DNA of 64,000 bases from Vanessa cardui (GCF_905220365.1 NC_061146.1:4529538-4593537), one strand, 5' to 3'; shown: positions 46,330-58,053, numbered from the stretch's first letter. Program-made: numbers and translations. The notes: a model not told the origin generated them from the letters alone.

Positions 46330-46935
46330 GAGTATCGGATATAATCGCCATGCAGAATCGATTTTATAACGTTATTTGCATAATAAAATTCCACTAAACA
46401 TTAGGGATGTTTAACGTGGCGATATAAAATTATCGATATTTATTTAAATGATTTTCGCTTACGGTTCGATTTTCGATTTTAGTGCACACGTGTGTCAAAA
46501 TCGTTATAATTTCAATCGATTATTTAATACGAGATATAAATTGTTGTCGATCACTTATAACATTGGATCCGGTAGTCCAATGGGTCGGAGCGAGTTTCGA
46601 ACGTAAGGTTGTAATTTAAGAAGTAATCACTTACCGATCGTTGCCGGAATCGTCCGCCTTGTAAGGGGCCAGTAATTATCGAATATTCGGATAAAAATTT
46701 ACATATTGTTTTACTTTTTTTTAGTTCGCTTTCTCAGCGTTTCGATTAACGTTTTGAACTTTACAAGGAAAGCGGGGACAATTTCGTAGTGAGTTTAATG
46801 TAATTAGATGGTGCGATAAATTGTGTTGTTAACGAAAATATATAATATTTTATTTATATTGGGAAGACATAAAAAACTGGCGGTGGCGTACGTGGATTTA
46901 TCCAGCGTGATTGAGGTGCAGGTAATATATAATTG
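46330..46935 (+). other. Unique-looking block ending in a splice-donor-like site
   Basis: The sequence up to GAGGTGCAG/gtaata at 46921 is less repetitive and has CpG patches (for example gtaccgatcgttgccggaatcg near 46630). A non-AUG frame of 33 codons reaches the donor in phase 0, but it has an in-frame stop at 46817 and no ATG. It could be a non-coding first exon of TfAP-2; this is a weak candidate. Confidence 0.2.
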
Positions 46936-47334
46936 TTTTTTTTTTTTAAATATAGATAAGACAAACCTTAAAAAGAGATATTACTCTTACATTCAAAAAG
47001 AGAAGTAAAAATATTGATTTTGTTTTTTTTTTAAAAATACCTTTAATCGTTCTTGTTATGACTTTTTTTTAAATATTACTTGGCCTACACATGGCCAATT
47101 ATTATATAAAATGATTTAGTAGTCGTCAACTTGTCATATCGGATATATAATATCATTCAGAACGCTCATTAAAACTGGTGTTATTTGCGATAAAAAATTT
47201 CAATGGAATCATCGAGTATATGGAAAATGCAAATTCGATATTGATGAATTGACTCGTTAAGCTATATATGTGAGCTTTATATACATGTATATAGCAGATC
47301 GCGATCACACACGCACCCACACATATATATGTTA

Positions 47335-47570
47335 CTAGCGACCTGCACCAGCTTCGCAGGAATACTTTATATGTATTGATATATTATGACCAAATTATGT
47401 AAAATAATTATTAATTATATCATTAATAATAGCCTATGTGTTATTCTGACGTATAACCTATATTACTGTAAAATTTCATCAAAATCCATCCAGTAGTTTT
47501 CGTGAAAGAGCAACGAACATACAAACATCCTCACAAACTTTCGTATTTATAATATTGGTAGGACTTGCTT
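47335..47570 (-). mobile_element. Helitron-like element, separate family
   Basis: It starts TTACTAGCGACCTGCACCAG, carries TTCATCAAAATCCATCCAGT and AAAGAGCAACGAACATACAA, and ends TCGTATTTATAATATTGGTA. It has the same plan as H1/H2 but a different interior. Confidence 0.55.
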
Positions 47571-50500
47571 CCGCCCTTGGCTTCACCTAGGTGACAGTAA
47601 AAGGAAAGGAAGGAAGAAGATATGCAACTATAAGCGATAAAAATTATCTATTTGCTTTTCCAGAAGAAAATCTATCTCTGTGCCTAAATTCATCAACCTT
47701 TTTTGCGTCTCTAAGTAACATCCAAACTTTCATTCTTTATATTAGTAATATTCAACATGCATCTGCAATGTCATGCAAAAGTAAAAAACTGGATGTACTA
47801 AAGAAATGTACCTATTTATATTAAGAAAGAAAACTGTTATATATCAACTAGAGCGCCACTTATCGAATCCAACGTAAGCCATCCAGGGACCATTCAAATC
47901 GGTCAAACCGTTTAGATGATCAGTAACATGAATGCATAAAGAATAATTGAATATAAAGATAAACATATACTCGTAATATAAAAGTACCTAATACGAGAGT
48001 GACCTTGTGTAGGAACTTGACATATTTAAAACATGGTTTCAGATCATGATATATTGGATAGCAGAATACCCCTTTATAAGCATCATTATATTTACGTACA
48101 CATTTCGAACGGCAAACACGGTTTTCATGTTGGGAAAAGGGTAAATTTAAAACTCATAAATTGATCTGGGAGGACTACCATACTAAGAGCTAGACTTATT
48201 ACAATACATTGCTCTACATTTAATTATAACAAATAAAATTAAACAATTACTGTACAAATCTTACTGATCTACATACCTAGATGTTCAGGGTCTCTTACTT
48301 TACAAGCGATTACAATTTTGAAAGCTCAAGATAATTACATTTGTAATCTAGCGTAAATTTTCATTTAAACTGTTAAATATAATATCAAATCATTGTAATT
48401 ATTGTTTTTTATTATAACTTTCCAATAAGTAAGAAAATTTGAGAATTTTATAGCACAATTCGTAGTTTTAGTTTTATTAGCTGCTTAATATAATAGTTGA
48501 AACTCCAACTGTCAGACGTACACTTTACACAGTGACTCATTTATCTTTAACGGTATCATATGAGCGTATTTTAATTATTAATTTATTTTCTGAAACGTAA
48601 TAAAAGCATTTATACCGTCTAATAAACCTCCTACGTCAAAATGACTAGCTGACTGACTTTTTTTTACGAAACCTATCTAAAGATGACTGGACACTTTACA
48701 TTCGTCTGAAGTTTTTTGGCACTAGTTTGTATAAATTAGTTTTAGAATTTGTATGTTTCTATTACTGCTTCGTTTCGTTCCGATATATTTTAGGGTTTAA
48801 TTTATTTCATTACATGAACCAATGTTAACTTTATAATATAAGCTAATTATAATTTTCAAAGCAAATATTATGTTTGTAATAAAAAGGTGGAGTGGCTACA
48901 TAATATCAGATCTATCAGTTGCGTTAAAACTATTTCGAAATTCAATTACACGCCTTACCGACACGTATCAACCGAGTTTAAGTTAAAATCTTAGAAACAA
49001 AATAAACCACATATTGTACAGTACGTTTAATAATTAAGAAAGTTAATAATTGACAAATTTCAATAGTTATGAAAAAATACGCAAAATAATCTCATCTAAT
49101 CATTATCATATCTGCAAAATTAGCAGCGGTAGAAAGTACACATAAGAAAGTAGTCACAAAGTCCAAATTCGATACACCAAACTTATCGATATAATCTATA
49201 AATTTCATATCATACTTCTCAATTGTATAATAAGTAATAAGATACTACTAAATAAACCCAACATCATTATTATATCGCGGAAAACCATTTCATATTGACG
49301 CGCTAACGAATAGACTGCCTATTCCGTATATTAATGAGACTTACATATTGGTCAATTTAACTGCATTGTAATATAGACACATCGGCCATTACGCATTCCT
49401 CAATTGATTGATTGATTTAGACATATAACAGTATATTAAATGACGTATCGATATCGATAATTTATAGCCTGTTACCGCACTACCAACCTATGTTTACTCC
49501 CACATAAATATTACCTACGCTTTAGAAATTGTTCTATTTTTAAAAATATGGAAATCAAAGCAATCTTTCATTAAGGTAGCATTTATGAAGTAAAATATGT
49601 TTTCGCTGAGGTACCTTGAGTAATCGATTATTTTTTAAGTGTTTTTTTAAAAAAAAAAAAAAGAGTGAGTAATGTTGGAAATTATTCTGCCTTTTTCATT
49701 AACTAAGTAAATATACATTAAGTTAATTATTATTATCATAAAATACCATTTTCCTCTTGTATTATAAAACGCGTGCTGTATATATTTACGAAATATGTTA
49801 TGCAGATTTAAAAAAATGGACTTATGGTCTGGTACTTGAAGTACAAAATTGTCTTTATTTTCATTATTTAAAGTCAATTAATAAGATTTTTTTTGGAAAA
49901 TTCCTACAAAATGTTACCAAACGAACAATAACGCCCTGACATAAAGGTAGGAACTTTGCTACTAATATTATTCTTTGATTTAATTTGAAGAGGGTGCAAC
50001 CGCCAAGATCAAGCTATATTTTAATAATTATATTAAATAGTAAAACCTTTTCCGAGCTTTTCAACTGACGTCATAGATAAACGATCTCTCAATTATTAAT
50101 ACATATTTTTCTCTCAACCCATGTATAGTGACTTATTTTTAAATTAAAAAGTATTATAAAGGTCAAATTACTAACTAAACCATATAATTTATAATTTATT
50201 CGTCGATTCATTAATTTCATAATAAAAATACCGAAATCACGTAATAAAATGAACGACATATTTTAACCTTTTGCAATTCAAACGATTTTGCACTAATAAT
50301 TATTTAATCTGTGTCAATGAGAATATGTCAAGTAATTAGAGAGTATAATGCATAAATCTTATAAAAATTAGACCACTTACGACATTGTAATGGCGTTAAT
50401 GGCCTTTGACTATAGCTATGAGAAATGGCGACATTTAACCAAATCACGTTAATTAATTTTAAGTTCATCACATTTTATAGCTTCTAAATTTTGTTTTTTT

Positions 50501-51178
50501 TTTATAAAATTTTCTATCAGTTATTGCATAACATTTTTTTATTAATTACTATCATTTTTTTTATTGAATCAATTAAATCTTAAAAGTTTGTAAAATTAAC
50601 ATCTTTTTTTTTTAAAAAAATTATCTATTTTTTTTTCAAATAATTCTTTAAAAACTTTCTTACCTAATTATACTATTACTAAAAATGATTTAAATAAAAA
50701 ATTAAGATAAAGTTATTGTATTTATCTTCTAATGACAACAAGTATCAACTATTAAATTGTCAATTATTAAAAAAAAAAGAAACGATCACAATGCCTAATC
50801 ACATTCAGCCATATATTTCATTATCCGACATTAGACTTCGGCAGAGTATCCGAACGGAAGGTTTCGATTCGAACCTTCCCATTAACAAATAAGGAACATT
50901 TATCTACAAACTACAATATAAATAAATACATTTATAACACTATTTATTTGACAGTTATCTTTTCCATAGGTAATTATCTCACTGCGTAATGTACCTACCT
51001 GTTTTGGTTTTCACCACATCCGGTCATCATATTAGTTAAACAAAACTCGATCGAGTGCAATCGTTATCGATCAGTACAGACACGAGACTTTTAATATTGT
51101 ATTATTTCTACATTTTCTCTGTTGAACTTTTTTACTTACTTTCATAAAAAAAAACTATTTTATTTTATTTTTATTTCT
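47571..51178. other. 3.6 kb AT-rich, no recognised gene
   Basis: Several long A/T runs (49645-49665, 50560-50635). No repeat family or exon was recognised. Confidence 0.5.
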
Positions 51179-51363
51179 TAACTAGATGCCCGCTGCTTCT
51201 CTCGCGTTTTGGGGGTTTGGTTGTCATGTGTATGTCCTTCCTTGGAGTCCAAATTTGCTTCATATTAAATTTCATCAAATTCGGTTCAGCGGTTTGGTGG
51301 TAAAAGAGCGGCAGACAGACCGACAGACAGAATTACTTTCACTTTTATAATATTAGTTTAGAT
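51179..51363 (-). mobile_element. Helitron-like family H2 element
   Basis: It runs from AACTAGATGCCCGCTGCTTC to TTTATAATATTAGTTTAGAT with GCGGCAGACAGACCGACAGA inside. Confidence 0.7.
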
Positions 51364-51448
51364 ATAGTGTAGATATAAGTGAATTAATGTAGATTTTATT
51401 GTTATTTACAAACAACACTGACGCAAAAAGGTTTCACTTCTGTCAGGT

Positions 51449-51716
51449 GAAGTAAAGTAACAGCCTGTAAATTTCACACTGCTGGGATAAGACCTCCTCT
51501 TCCATTAATGAGAGGGTTTGGAACATATTCCACCACGCTGTTCCAATGCGGTTTAATGGACTGCACATGTGGCAGAATTTCGATGAAATTAGACGAGCAC
51601 GAGATGAATTATAAACACAAATGAAGCACATATATATAGTGGTGCTTGCTTGGGTTTGAACCCGCTATCATCGGTTAAGATGCACGCGTTCTAACCACTG
51701 GGCCATCTCAGCTCTA
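51449..51716 (-). mobile_element. SINE family A2 with exact 11-base target duplication
   Basis: TTCTGTCAGGT flanks both sides (51438-51448, 51717-51727). Tail GAAGTAAAGTAACAGCC; body with CATTAATGAGAGGG; head ends GGGCCATCTCAGCTC. Confidence 0.91.
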
Positions 51717-52104
51717 TTCTGTCAGGTATAAAAAAAAATGTCTTAAGACTGTCGTGTGTTTACTATTAAAGTATGCGTAACTCGATATTTGGCAATTGAT
51801 CTAAATTCAATTTCATATAATCTCAGATCAAGTATAAAATGGAGATTTGATTACTGAACATATAAATCTCGTTTTAAATTGCTACTTCATTATATATGCG
51901 TTCATAAAAAAATATCTAGTTAACATAATTATGTCAAAGTAAATGTTTTTAATACTGTTATGTTTTATTTTATTACATATGGCAACACCAACTCATTTAC
52001 AATACAACAGAGTATACCATAATGTTATACGACATTATACGCTTGAAATAATTACATTATATACAATTATCATTACTAATGTATATACCATTTAAAAATA
52101 TTAT

Positions 52105-52386
52105 TTAAAATTCGATACACAAAGTATCTGTCTTTTTGTCATATTAAAATATCCATTTTTTAGTCAATGCATATGTATGTACACGCGATACACATAGCAA
52201 AATAACATTTTTTACAATTTTTGTCTGTCTACTTGTCTGTTTGTTGCGGCTAATCTCTGGAACTGTGGGACCAATTTTGACGGGACTTTCACTGACAGGT
52301 AACTGATATAATAAAGAGTAATTAAGGCTTCAATAATATTTTTTTTAAATACAAACGCGTGCAAGTTCGCGGGCACAGCTAGTAAT
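52105..52386 (+). mobile_element. Helitron-like family E element
   Basis: AAAGTATCTGTCTTTTTGTC, then TTGCGGCTAATCTCTGGAAC, ending GCGGGCACAGCTAGT with CTAG. Confidence 0.68.
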
Positions 52387-52948
52387 AAATAAAGTTTCCT
52401 TGTTGTTTTTGGATAGTCCATTAATCTAACACATCTTATATATTGATATGAAATTTCTATCATTATATTAAAAGAGTTTTCGATGTTTTAAGCTGCATTA
52501 TCATGAAATACGTATAACATATAACGTTAAGTTAGTTAGCTCAACACGTGATCAGATCTGCTAATATATAATTTATAGTATGATAAAAAAATTGGGTTTA
52601 TTCTTACAGTATAAGACCACAAATATCAATATCAGAATCGCAGACAAAGATACTTATAAAAAACATTAGTTTATCATCTAGAATTATTAATTTAAATATC
52701 ATTTGGAGTGTATACCGACGCTCATTACAATTATATTATATGTATATAATTCGAACATCGCGTGCTCTTGTAATCACATCGTGATTTCATTATAATCTCT
52801 GGGTCATATTTACGACTCAAAGATACGTGAAAATTTTCATTTAATTTAATCTAATAGTAATCTATCCATATTTTAAACTATAAATTAAACAATGCTTAAT
52901 AACAATCCCGAAGTAATAAATATAATATTAGTTATGGAAGTAATTTCG
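52387..52948. other. AT-rich, no recognised gene
   Basis: Nothing recognisable. Confidence 0.45.
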
Positions 52949-53042
52949 CACCAACCCGCATTGGAACAGCGTGGTGGAATATGTTCCAAACCCTCTCCTT
53001 AATGGGAGAGGAGGCCTTAGCCCAGCAGTGGGAAATTTACGT
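52949..53042 (+). repeat. Tail-side fragment of SINE A2
   Basis: CACCAACCCGCATTGGAACA to CAGCAGTGGGAAATTTACGT. The head is absent, so it is 5'-truncated. Confidence 0.75.
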
Positions 53043-53813
53043 AATGTCCAAACAAAGTGTACATAGATTATATTTAAACAAAATATTACATTTATTTTAT
53101 ATGCTTCACTGCCTCGTTAATCTAGTAGGCTTTAAGGCAGCATAAGCTGAAGTCCTGGATTCAAACACCAGTTCGGGTCGAGAAAAGCTATTTTATTTAT
53201 CTATCAAAAAAATTCTTGGTACCAGACCGTTTTCAGTTACAGGAGACTGTTTGTAATTTGCACTAGGCTACCTCGGAAAGAAATATAAAACCTGAACTCT
53301 TTCGATTCCAATTGATTATGATTAGGAGAGTCAGATATAGAGAGCATTGTGTTTGCACTTTGCACACATACCTGTTCACTATCATAAGCCCTGCGTAGCT
53401 GATCTCTCTTGTGAGACACAATCATTATCAAAGTTCACATATCATGTGTTACATAAGCTCTTCATTAATTGGACGTATAATTAACCCTATCAAAGGCTAC
53501 ACGTGGTCGTTAATACCGCACTGATTCTCGTTTAATTTAAATAATACAATAGAAAAATGTTTAAGCTTTAATACAAAGAAATGTTGATTCGATAATAACA
53601 TTAATCATACAGCTATTAGCTCGTTGATCTCTCAGTCTTATTATTCTTGATTAAATTTTAATTCACACATATATACTGAAGTGATATTTTTGACGTATTA
53701 GTAAGACAAAGTAATGTAATTATACTTTGATCTTAATTAAGTCTTTTGAATTTATACGATTAATAACGATAAAAGAGATTTGATTGGTATGTTTCTCATA
53801 CTTGTATACTGTT

Positions 53814-53930
53814 GTAAATGCGAAAGTAACTATGTCTATTTCGTGTGAGGCAAGCTTGCCTAAATGATGACTGAACTAAATACGAAAGTAACTCTGTCTG
53901 TTTTATGTGAGGCAAGCTTATCTAAGACTT
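53814..53930 (+). repeat. Tandem pair of about 50-base units
   Basis: GCGAAAGTAACTATGTCTAT...GGCAAGCTTGCCTAA and ACGAAAGTAACTCTGTCTGT...GGCAAGCTTATCTAA, about 62 bases apart. They are related to the TC end of the H2 type. Confidence 0.6.
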
Positions 53931-54058
53931 GATATCCAAAACCTAAATCGCCGAGAACGCAGCGGATGACACTTACATTACACATTAATTTATTCGTATA
54001 TAGATTACTGTACATATTTACATATTTACATCTTATTTGATAGAATAGAACAATAGAA

Positions 54059-54076
54059 TATATATATATATATAAT
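54059..54076. repeat. (TA)n microsatellite
   Basis: Pure AT alternation over about 18 bases. Confidence 0.85.
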
Positions 54077-54535
54077 ATAGATCAACAGAACAGACATATG
54101 TTACACAATACCTTGCAAAGTTTCAATTAACACGTTCCCTGCGCCATCACTTTCAAAAAACTTTCAGCTGGTGCTTTGGAGACCTAAAAGATCTCCAAAC
54201 TAACCTATCATTTGGTGCGTTTGAGACCTAATCGATCTCCTAAAGATACGGTTATCAAAATAGTTTATATCTTCCAAAAATACAATCAAATATATTTAGA
54301 AGTTTTGTGGGTGAAAGATAGCCTATTGCTTTATATTTTGCTAGGTTCGCACGCAGTTATGACATTTGAATAAACTACAAATACCAAAAAAAAATATGAT
54401 ATCGATTGTATCTCGTACCGCAACGGAAGATAGTTCAAAATGTGTAGTAAGTAGTGATGGGAATAAAATAATATCTCAGTTGTCGATTGAAAAAGTTTTA
54501 TTATAATAATTATGGAAAGTGTTTTTCATTAAAAC

Positions 54536-54766
54536 ATGGTAGGCACATTGATTGAGCACCTACTTGATGTACATAAAGCATTCAATGAGGCAGGAGAAGC
54601 TTTAGCATTTGTGTTGGATGTTTCTGTTAGCATTAGTGTGCACGAGCTAGGAGTAGATAAACCACTATGGTTACGAGAAACAGTACCACAAAATCTACGA
54701 GTAGGTGTCATAGGATCAGTAGGTATAGTAGGTGTAGTATTAGTCATCAATAATGTATATCAATAA
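54536..54766 (+). CDS. Unidentified 76-codon frame inside the piggyBac-like relic
   Basis: An ATG frame reads MVGTLIEHLLDVHKAFNEAG and ends GVVLVINNVYQ with a hydrophobic C-terminus. The reverse strand is also open for 73 codons (threonine/serine/proline-rich). Both being open suggests either one real protein or biased composition. It is embedded in a mobile element and has no recognised domain. I do not know which strand, if either, is coding. Confidence 0.22.
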   Translation: MVGTLIEHLLDVHKAFNEAGEALAFVLDVSVSISVHELGVDKPLWLRETVPQNLRVGVIGSVGIVGVVLVINNVYQ

Positions 54767-54924
54767 GGTATTATATTATAAGGTATTATAAGGTAAGGTA
54801 TTATATAATATTTTGTAGATGATAAAAAAGCGTGGAGTTAATACCTGTTGACTTCCAAGCAGGATACATTAATTGAAATAATTGTATTTAATTAACATGA
54901 CGTTGTATTTTTTAAATGTTAAAA

Positions 54925-55078
54925 AAGAGTAACTACTGAGTTTCTTGCCGGTTCTTCTCGGTAGAATCTACTTTCCGAACCGGTGGTAGCTTCACTTAAT
55001 TGTAAAATGACGATTCAAAAGTGCTTATAAAAGCCTGCTTGAATAAAGTTTATTTTGATTTTGATTTTGATTTTGATT
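54925..55078 (+). repeat. LINE 3' end (family D), best-preserved copy
   Basis: GAGTAACTACTGAGTTTCTT, TCTACTTTCCGAACCGGTGG, GCTTGAATAAAGTTTATTTT, then (GATTTT)n. It is nested in the piggyBac-like relic. Confidence 0.78.
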
Positions 55079-55934
55079 ATTGTTAATACTTTTTGGACTG
55101 GATATCGTATTCTGAAGCACACTAAATCGTTTTCCAGTACATGGGCTGATATATATATTATTTTCATTTCTTAGCTGCGTGTGCTCCAACGTAGAAAGGT
55201 TCATCATTTTCTTTTAGTGGCTTCAAATATTTCATAATCAGAATCACTGTCATTATTAGCCAATGGAGCCCGCGCCCGCGCCGCCCACCTTCACTCTCTT
55301 GCGTCTACGAGGCGTACGATTCCACGAGTACCGACATATCTCCTAACGCAAGGAATGAAAATAATTACAGTACTGTGCGTTAGGGACCTAATCCATCTCT
55401 AATTTTTTTTTTAATGTCCTTGAATTTATCTTTAAGTAAGAAGTAAATATGTATATTTGTCCTACTCATACCTAAAGAACTTTACACGTTAGATCCTCCC
55501 GCAAGGAGTGAAACAACACGATTATGTTCAACGCACAATACAAAAGTCCTGCAAGAGATCTGACAGATCTCGTAATGCAACGAACGTGTTAACAAGTACT
55601 TCTAAGATCTATTTCTTTCTTCTTCTAAGTTTATTTCTTACTGCACATGTCGAATTCGCCTTGCTTGTAGTGTTCTACTACTGAAAACTAAAAGTATTAT
55701 ATAACTCTGATCCGTTATTATATTTTACCTGTTGGAAGATAGTTTTAGCGCTTAATCTTTTACTTCTTGAGAGTTCTAAAACGAAAAAAATTATAGTGGA
55801 ACGTAATATCTCAAACACAATAAAAAAACCACAAAACCATATTATTCGTTAAACAATTTACATTTAAGCAAAATAGCTATGACACGTTTTATGTACAGTT
55901 AATTCTACTATGAGTTATACTAACTTGGTTACAA

Positions 55935-56048
55935 CAAAAACCTGTAGATTTTCCACTTCTGGGCTTAGGCCTTCTCTCCATTTGAGGAGAAGGTTTAAAC
56001 ATATTCCACCACGCTGTCCCAATGCGGATTGACCAATCCGCATTTTCC
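55935..56048 (-). repeat. Truncated SINE A
   Basis: AACCTGTAGATTTTCCACTT, then CATTTGAGGAGAAGGTTTAA and CACGCTGTCCCAATGCGGAT; the head half is missing. Flanking ACTTGGTTA / CCTTGGTTA may be the target duplication. Confidence 0.68.
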
Positions 56049-57308
56049 ACTACCTTGGTTATATCAAGGAAAATAATTGTTACATAAACACATTAAAACC
56101 TTGGTGATAAATAGACTGTGATATTGGATGGGCATTAAAATTTTTATTCCTATAAAGCCAAAATTATACCGGATATTACCAATTTGCCAAACATGGAACA
56201 TGTGACAAAAATGTAACGATCTTATCACTTAATCTAATTAATTCATCACTCGTACTCGTTTATACAATGTAGTTTTATAAGTTAACGGTAGAATGGTTTG
56301 AGCGTGGGTGGTATCCGTTTAAGTACAGTCATATAAGACCTAGTTATTTATTATATAACACGAAGTAATTAAAAAAGTATGCACAGATTAAAAATATCAA
56401 AAACAATATTTTCCAGACAATCTCAACAAGATAATAGTTAATAATAGAGCTAGACTTACTACAACATTTAGAGTAGCGCTTATGCCATCATATTAAATGA
56501 AGCGACGATTAATACACATTAATTAAAGACTAAAAAGTGAAATTTTCGAACAAAATAATTCATACTGAAAGAACAAGGCAACAACAAAATATCATTTGGA
56601 AAATTCAATATATTATCTAGATTCTAGGTTATACATAAAAATTAAAGTAAAAACCTGTTAATATCCCATTAGATTCAGACCCCGTCGAGAAGGTTTAAAG
56701 CTAAGTCCGCCACGATATCCAAATGCTTGTTGGGGGATACATATCATAAAATAATAACAGTATTCTCTTTAAACTTTGATTTTATTGAAATATTTAATCA
56801 GTCTTTTGTACTAATTTCGTCGATTAATCTTTCTCCAGTTTATTTCTGAATTGTATAGTTTAAGGAAGTGCCTAAATACTTACAATACCTACTTGTTATG
56901 GAGTGAGCAAAACTATAACCGTATAATAGCATGAGTTATTTTTATAAAACAGACATACATTACACATCGTGCCTTATGTTAGTTTCGTATCATATTCAAT
57001 AGAAGAAACGATAAAAAAACGCAGTTTTCACATATTTATTCAGATAATTAAACACGCTTTATTTCTTTATAGCTATCACTGTTAATAAAGGCCCTATCCG
57101 CAAATGCATTATTACGCCCGTAGCATATTATACGTAGCTTTTATTCAAATCCACTTATAAAATGTACAGGTAAGATCTTCAAACTGAATTCAATATTACT
57201 TCCCTTTAACACATTGCGCTAAATTTGCCACTTTTGGTAATGACATGAGTTTAATACACAGAAATCAAACCATGTAGTAATATTTTTTTATTATCGTTAG
57301 TTAAACAA
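56049..57308. other. AT-rich sequence upstream of the AP-2 exons
   Basis: 56648-56745 is a very decayed SINE A (AACCTGTTAATATCCC, GAGAAGGTTTAAAGC, CCGCCACGATATCCAAATGC). Otherwise nothing was recognised. Confidence 0.5.
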
Positions 57309-57366
57309 AAATCAAAATGTTCTTTATTCAAATAGGATTTTACAAGCACTTTTGAAATGTCATTTA
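57309..57366 (-). repeat. LINE tail fragment (family D) just before the AP-2 exon
   Basis: AAATCAAAATGTTCTTTATTC, then AGGATTTTACAAGCACTTTTG is the reverse tail of family D. It ends about 45 bases before the acceptor, so the intron's branch-point region may overlap or adjoin it. Confidence 0.62.
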
Positions 57367-57410
57367 ACAATGATTACACTATTAATTAAGCCTCGGTCTC
57401 TTGTACCCAG

Positions 57411-57554
57411 GAGCGCCTCGGTGGCGGCGGGCTCGGGCTCAGCGGCGGCGGGTTCCGCGGCGCGCAGCCCTCGCTCGCCGACTTCCAGCCGCCGTACTTC
57501 CCGCCGCCCTTCGCCCCGACAGCCCATCCCGCCAGCCCACATCATCAACAACAG
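57411..57554 (+). CDS. TfAP-2: TfAP-2 exon with the AP-2 PPxY-like transactivation motif
   Basis: This internal exon of 48 codons is in phase 0 at both ends. The acceptor is tgtacccag ending at 57410 and the donor is CAG/gtccaa. It begins ERLGGGGLGLSGGG, continues to ADFQPPYFPPPF at about residues 23-34, and ends HPASPHHQQQ. ADFQPPYFPPP(Y/F) is the conserved N-terminal transactivation signature of AP-2 factors, which are sequence-specific dimeric regulators of transcription in the nucleus. The exon is about three-quarters G+C in a very AT-rich setting, which supports real coding constraint. The upstream frame has a stop at 57387, so the protein must start in an earlier exon. The donor is weak (C at +3 and +4), so the 3' edge is less certain than the frame. 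Identity rests on the motif plus the following exons. Confidence 0.87.
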
Positions 57555-57894
57555 GTCCAAACCACACTTTTTTATATACAATTACATAGTATTTAATAAT
57601 GGTGTAATTTTGAAATACTTACTAGTGTATCTTTTTAAATTATCAAGGGAGATGACGTAAAATTATATCAAATATTTGTTTTTTTTCAACTGGCAATTCA
57701 CAGGTCCCATTAATATAGGAAAAATAAGTAAAAAATACATTCTTGACAGAGATATTTAACATAATTGTTACAACGTTTGTACTATTGAATTCCATTCGAA
57801 GTTTAAAAAAATTAACGGTTGAATGGGAAATAACCTAGATATCATTCTCTTGTCTTTGCCACGATAAAAAACTAACAGTATCTGTGATCCTCAG
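57555..57894 (+). other. TfAP-2: TfAP-2 intron, 340 bases
   Basis: Between the 57411 and 57895 exons. The weak donor is gtccaa; the acceptor tctgtgatcctcag has a modest pyrimidine tract. AT-rich and without repeats. Confidence 0.68.
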
Positions 57895-58053
57895 AGCCAT
57901 GGTATGGAATACAGCGGCGGTGGTGGTGGCGGGCCGGAGTACGCTCAGCATTACGCCCCGCAGCAGCTGCTACCACGGCATCATGGGCACCACGAGCCAC
58001 ACGCACACCTACGCCACCACCGTGACCACCATGACGCGCTACATTCACACCAC
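57895..58053 (+). CDS. TfAP-2: TfAP-2 exon, glycine- and histidine-rich linker
   Basis: This exon has 53 codons, phase 0 at both ends, acceptor gatcctcag and strong donor CAC/gtaagc. The frame reads SHGMEYSGGGGGGPEYAQHY, then APQQLLPRHHG and a histidine-dense stretch ending HDALHSHH. It is the low-complexity part of the AP-2 transactivation region between the PPYFPPPF motif and the conserved core, and is expected to be disordered. Another frame is also open across the exon, but only this frame joins the exons on both sides in phase 0. The GC-rich, CAC/CAT-repetitive composition could be polymorphic in length. A SINE target-site duplication begins 16 bases after the donor. Confidence 0.78.

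Larger units (their letters stand above)
54131..55588 (-). mobile_element. piggyBac-like relic flanked by TTAA
   Basis: The left flank is TTAA (54127-54130) then CACGTTCCCTGC. The right flank is GCAACGAACGTG then TTAA (55589-55592). The termini are inverted (CACGTTC exact, then partial). Inside each end lie palindromic motifs: GAGACCTAAAAGATCTC-like on the left, GATCTGACAGATCTCG on the right. TTAA duplication is the hallmark of piggyBac transposons. On the reverse strand at about 55202-55258 a short frame reads ANNDSDSDYEIFEATKRK, acidic like a transposase N-terminus, then stops. A LINE tail is inserted at 54925-55078. The transposase is not intact. Confidence 0.55.
17695..57410 (+). other. 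39.7 kb presumed intron (or intergenic span), repeat-rich
   Basis: This is the span between the donor at 17694 and the AP-2 acceptor at 57410. No exon with both a good splice pair and conserved peptide could be identified in it. It holds the SINEs, Helitron-like elements, MITEs, LINE fragments and piggyBac-like relic listed separately. If the 17107 exon is not part of TfAP-2, this span also contains the 3' exons of that gene or the true first exon of TfAP-2, which I could not find. Confidence 0.4.

Noticed and set aside
46823..46921. 33-codon frame ending at a phase-0 donor as a coding first exon
   Set aside because: The frame begins with GTG, has no ATG after the in-frame stop at 46817, and the peptide is not recognised; kept only as a possible non-coding exon.
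57360..57581. Alternative frames, both strands, over the G+C-rich AP-2 exon
   Set aside because: They give Arg/Ala/Pro-rich composition only; the 57411 frame alone carries ADFQPPYFPPPF and joins neighbours in phase.
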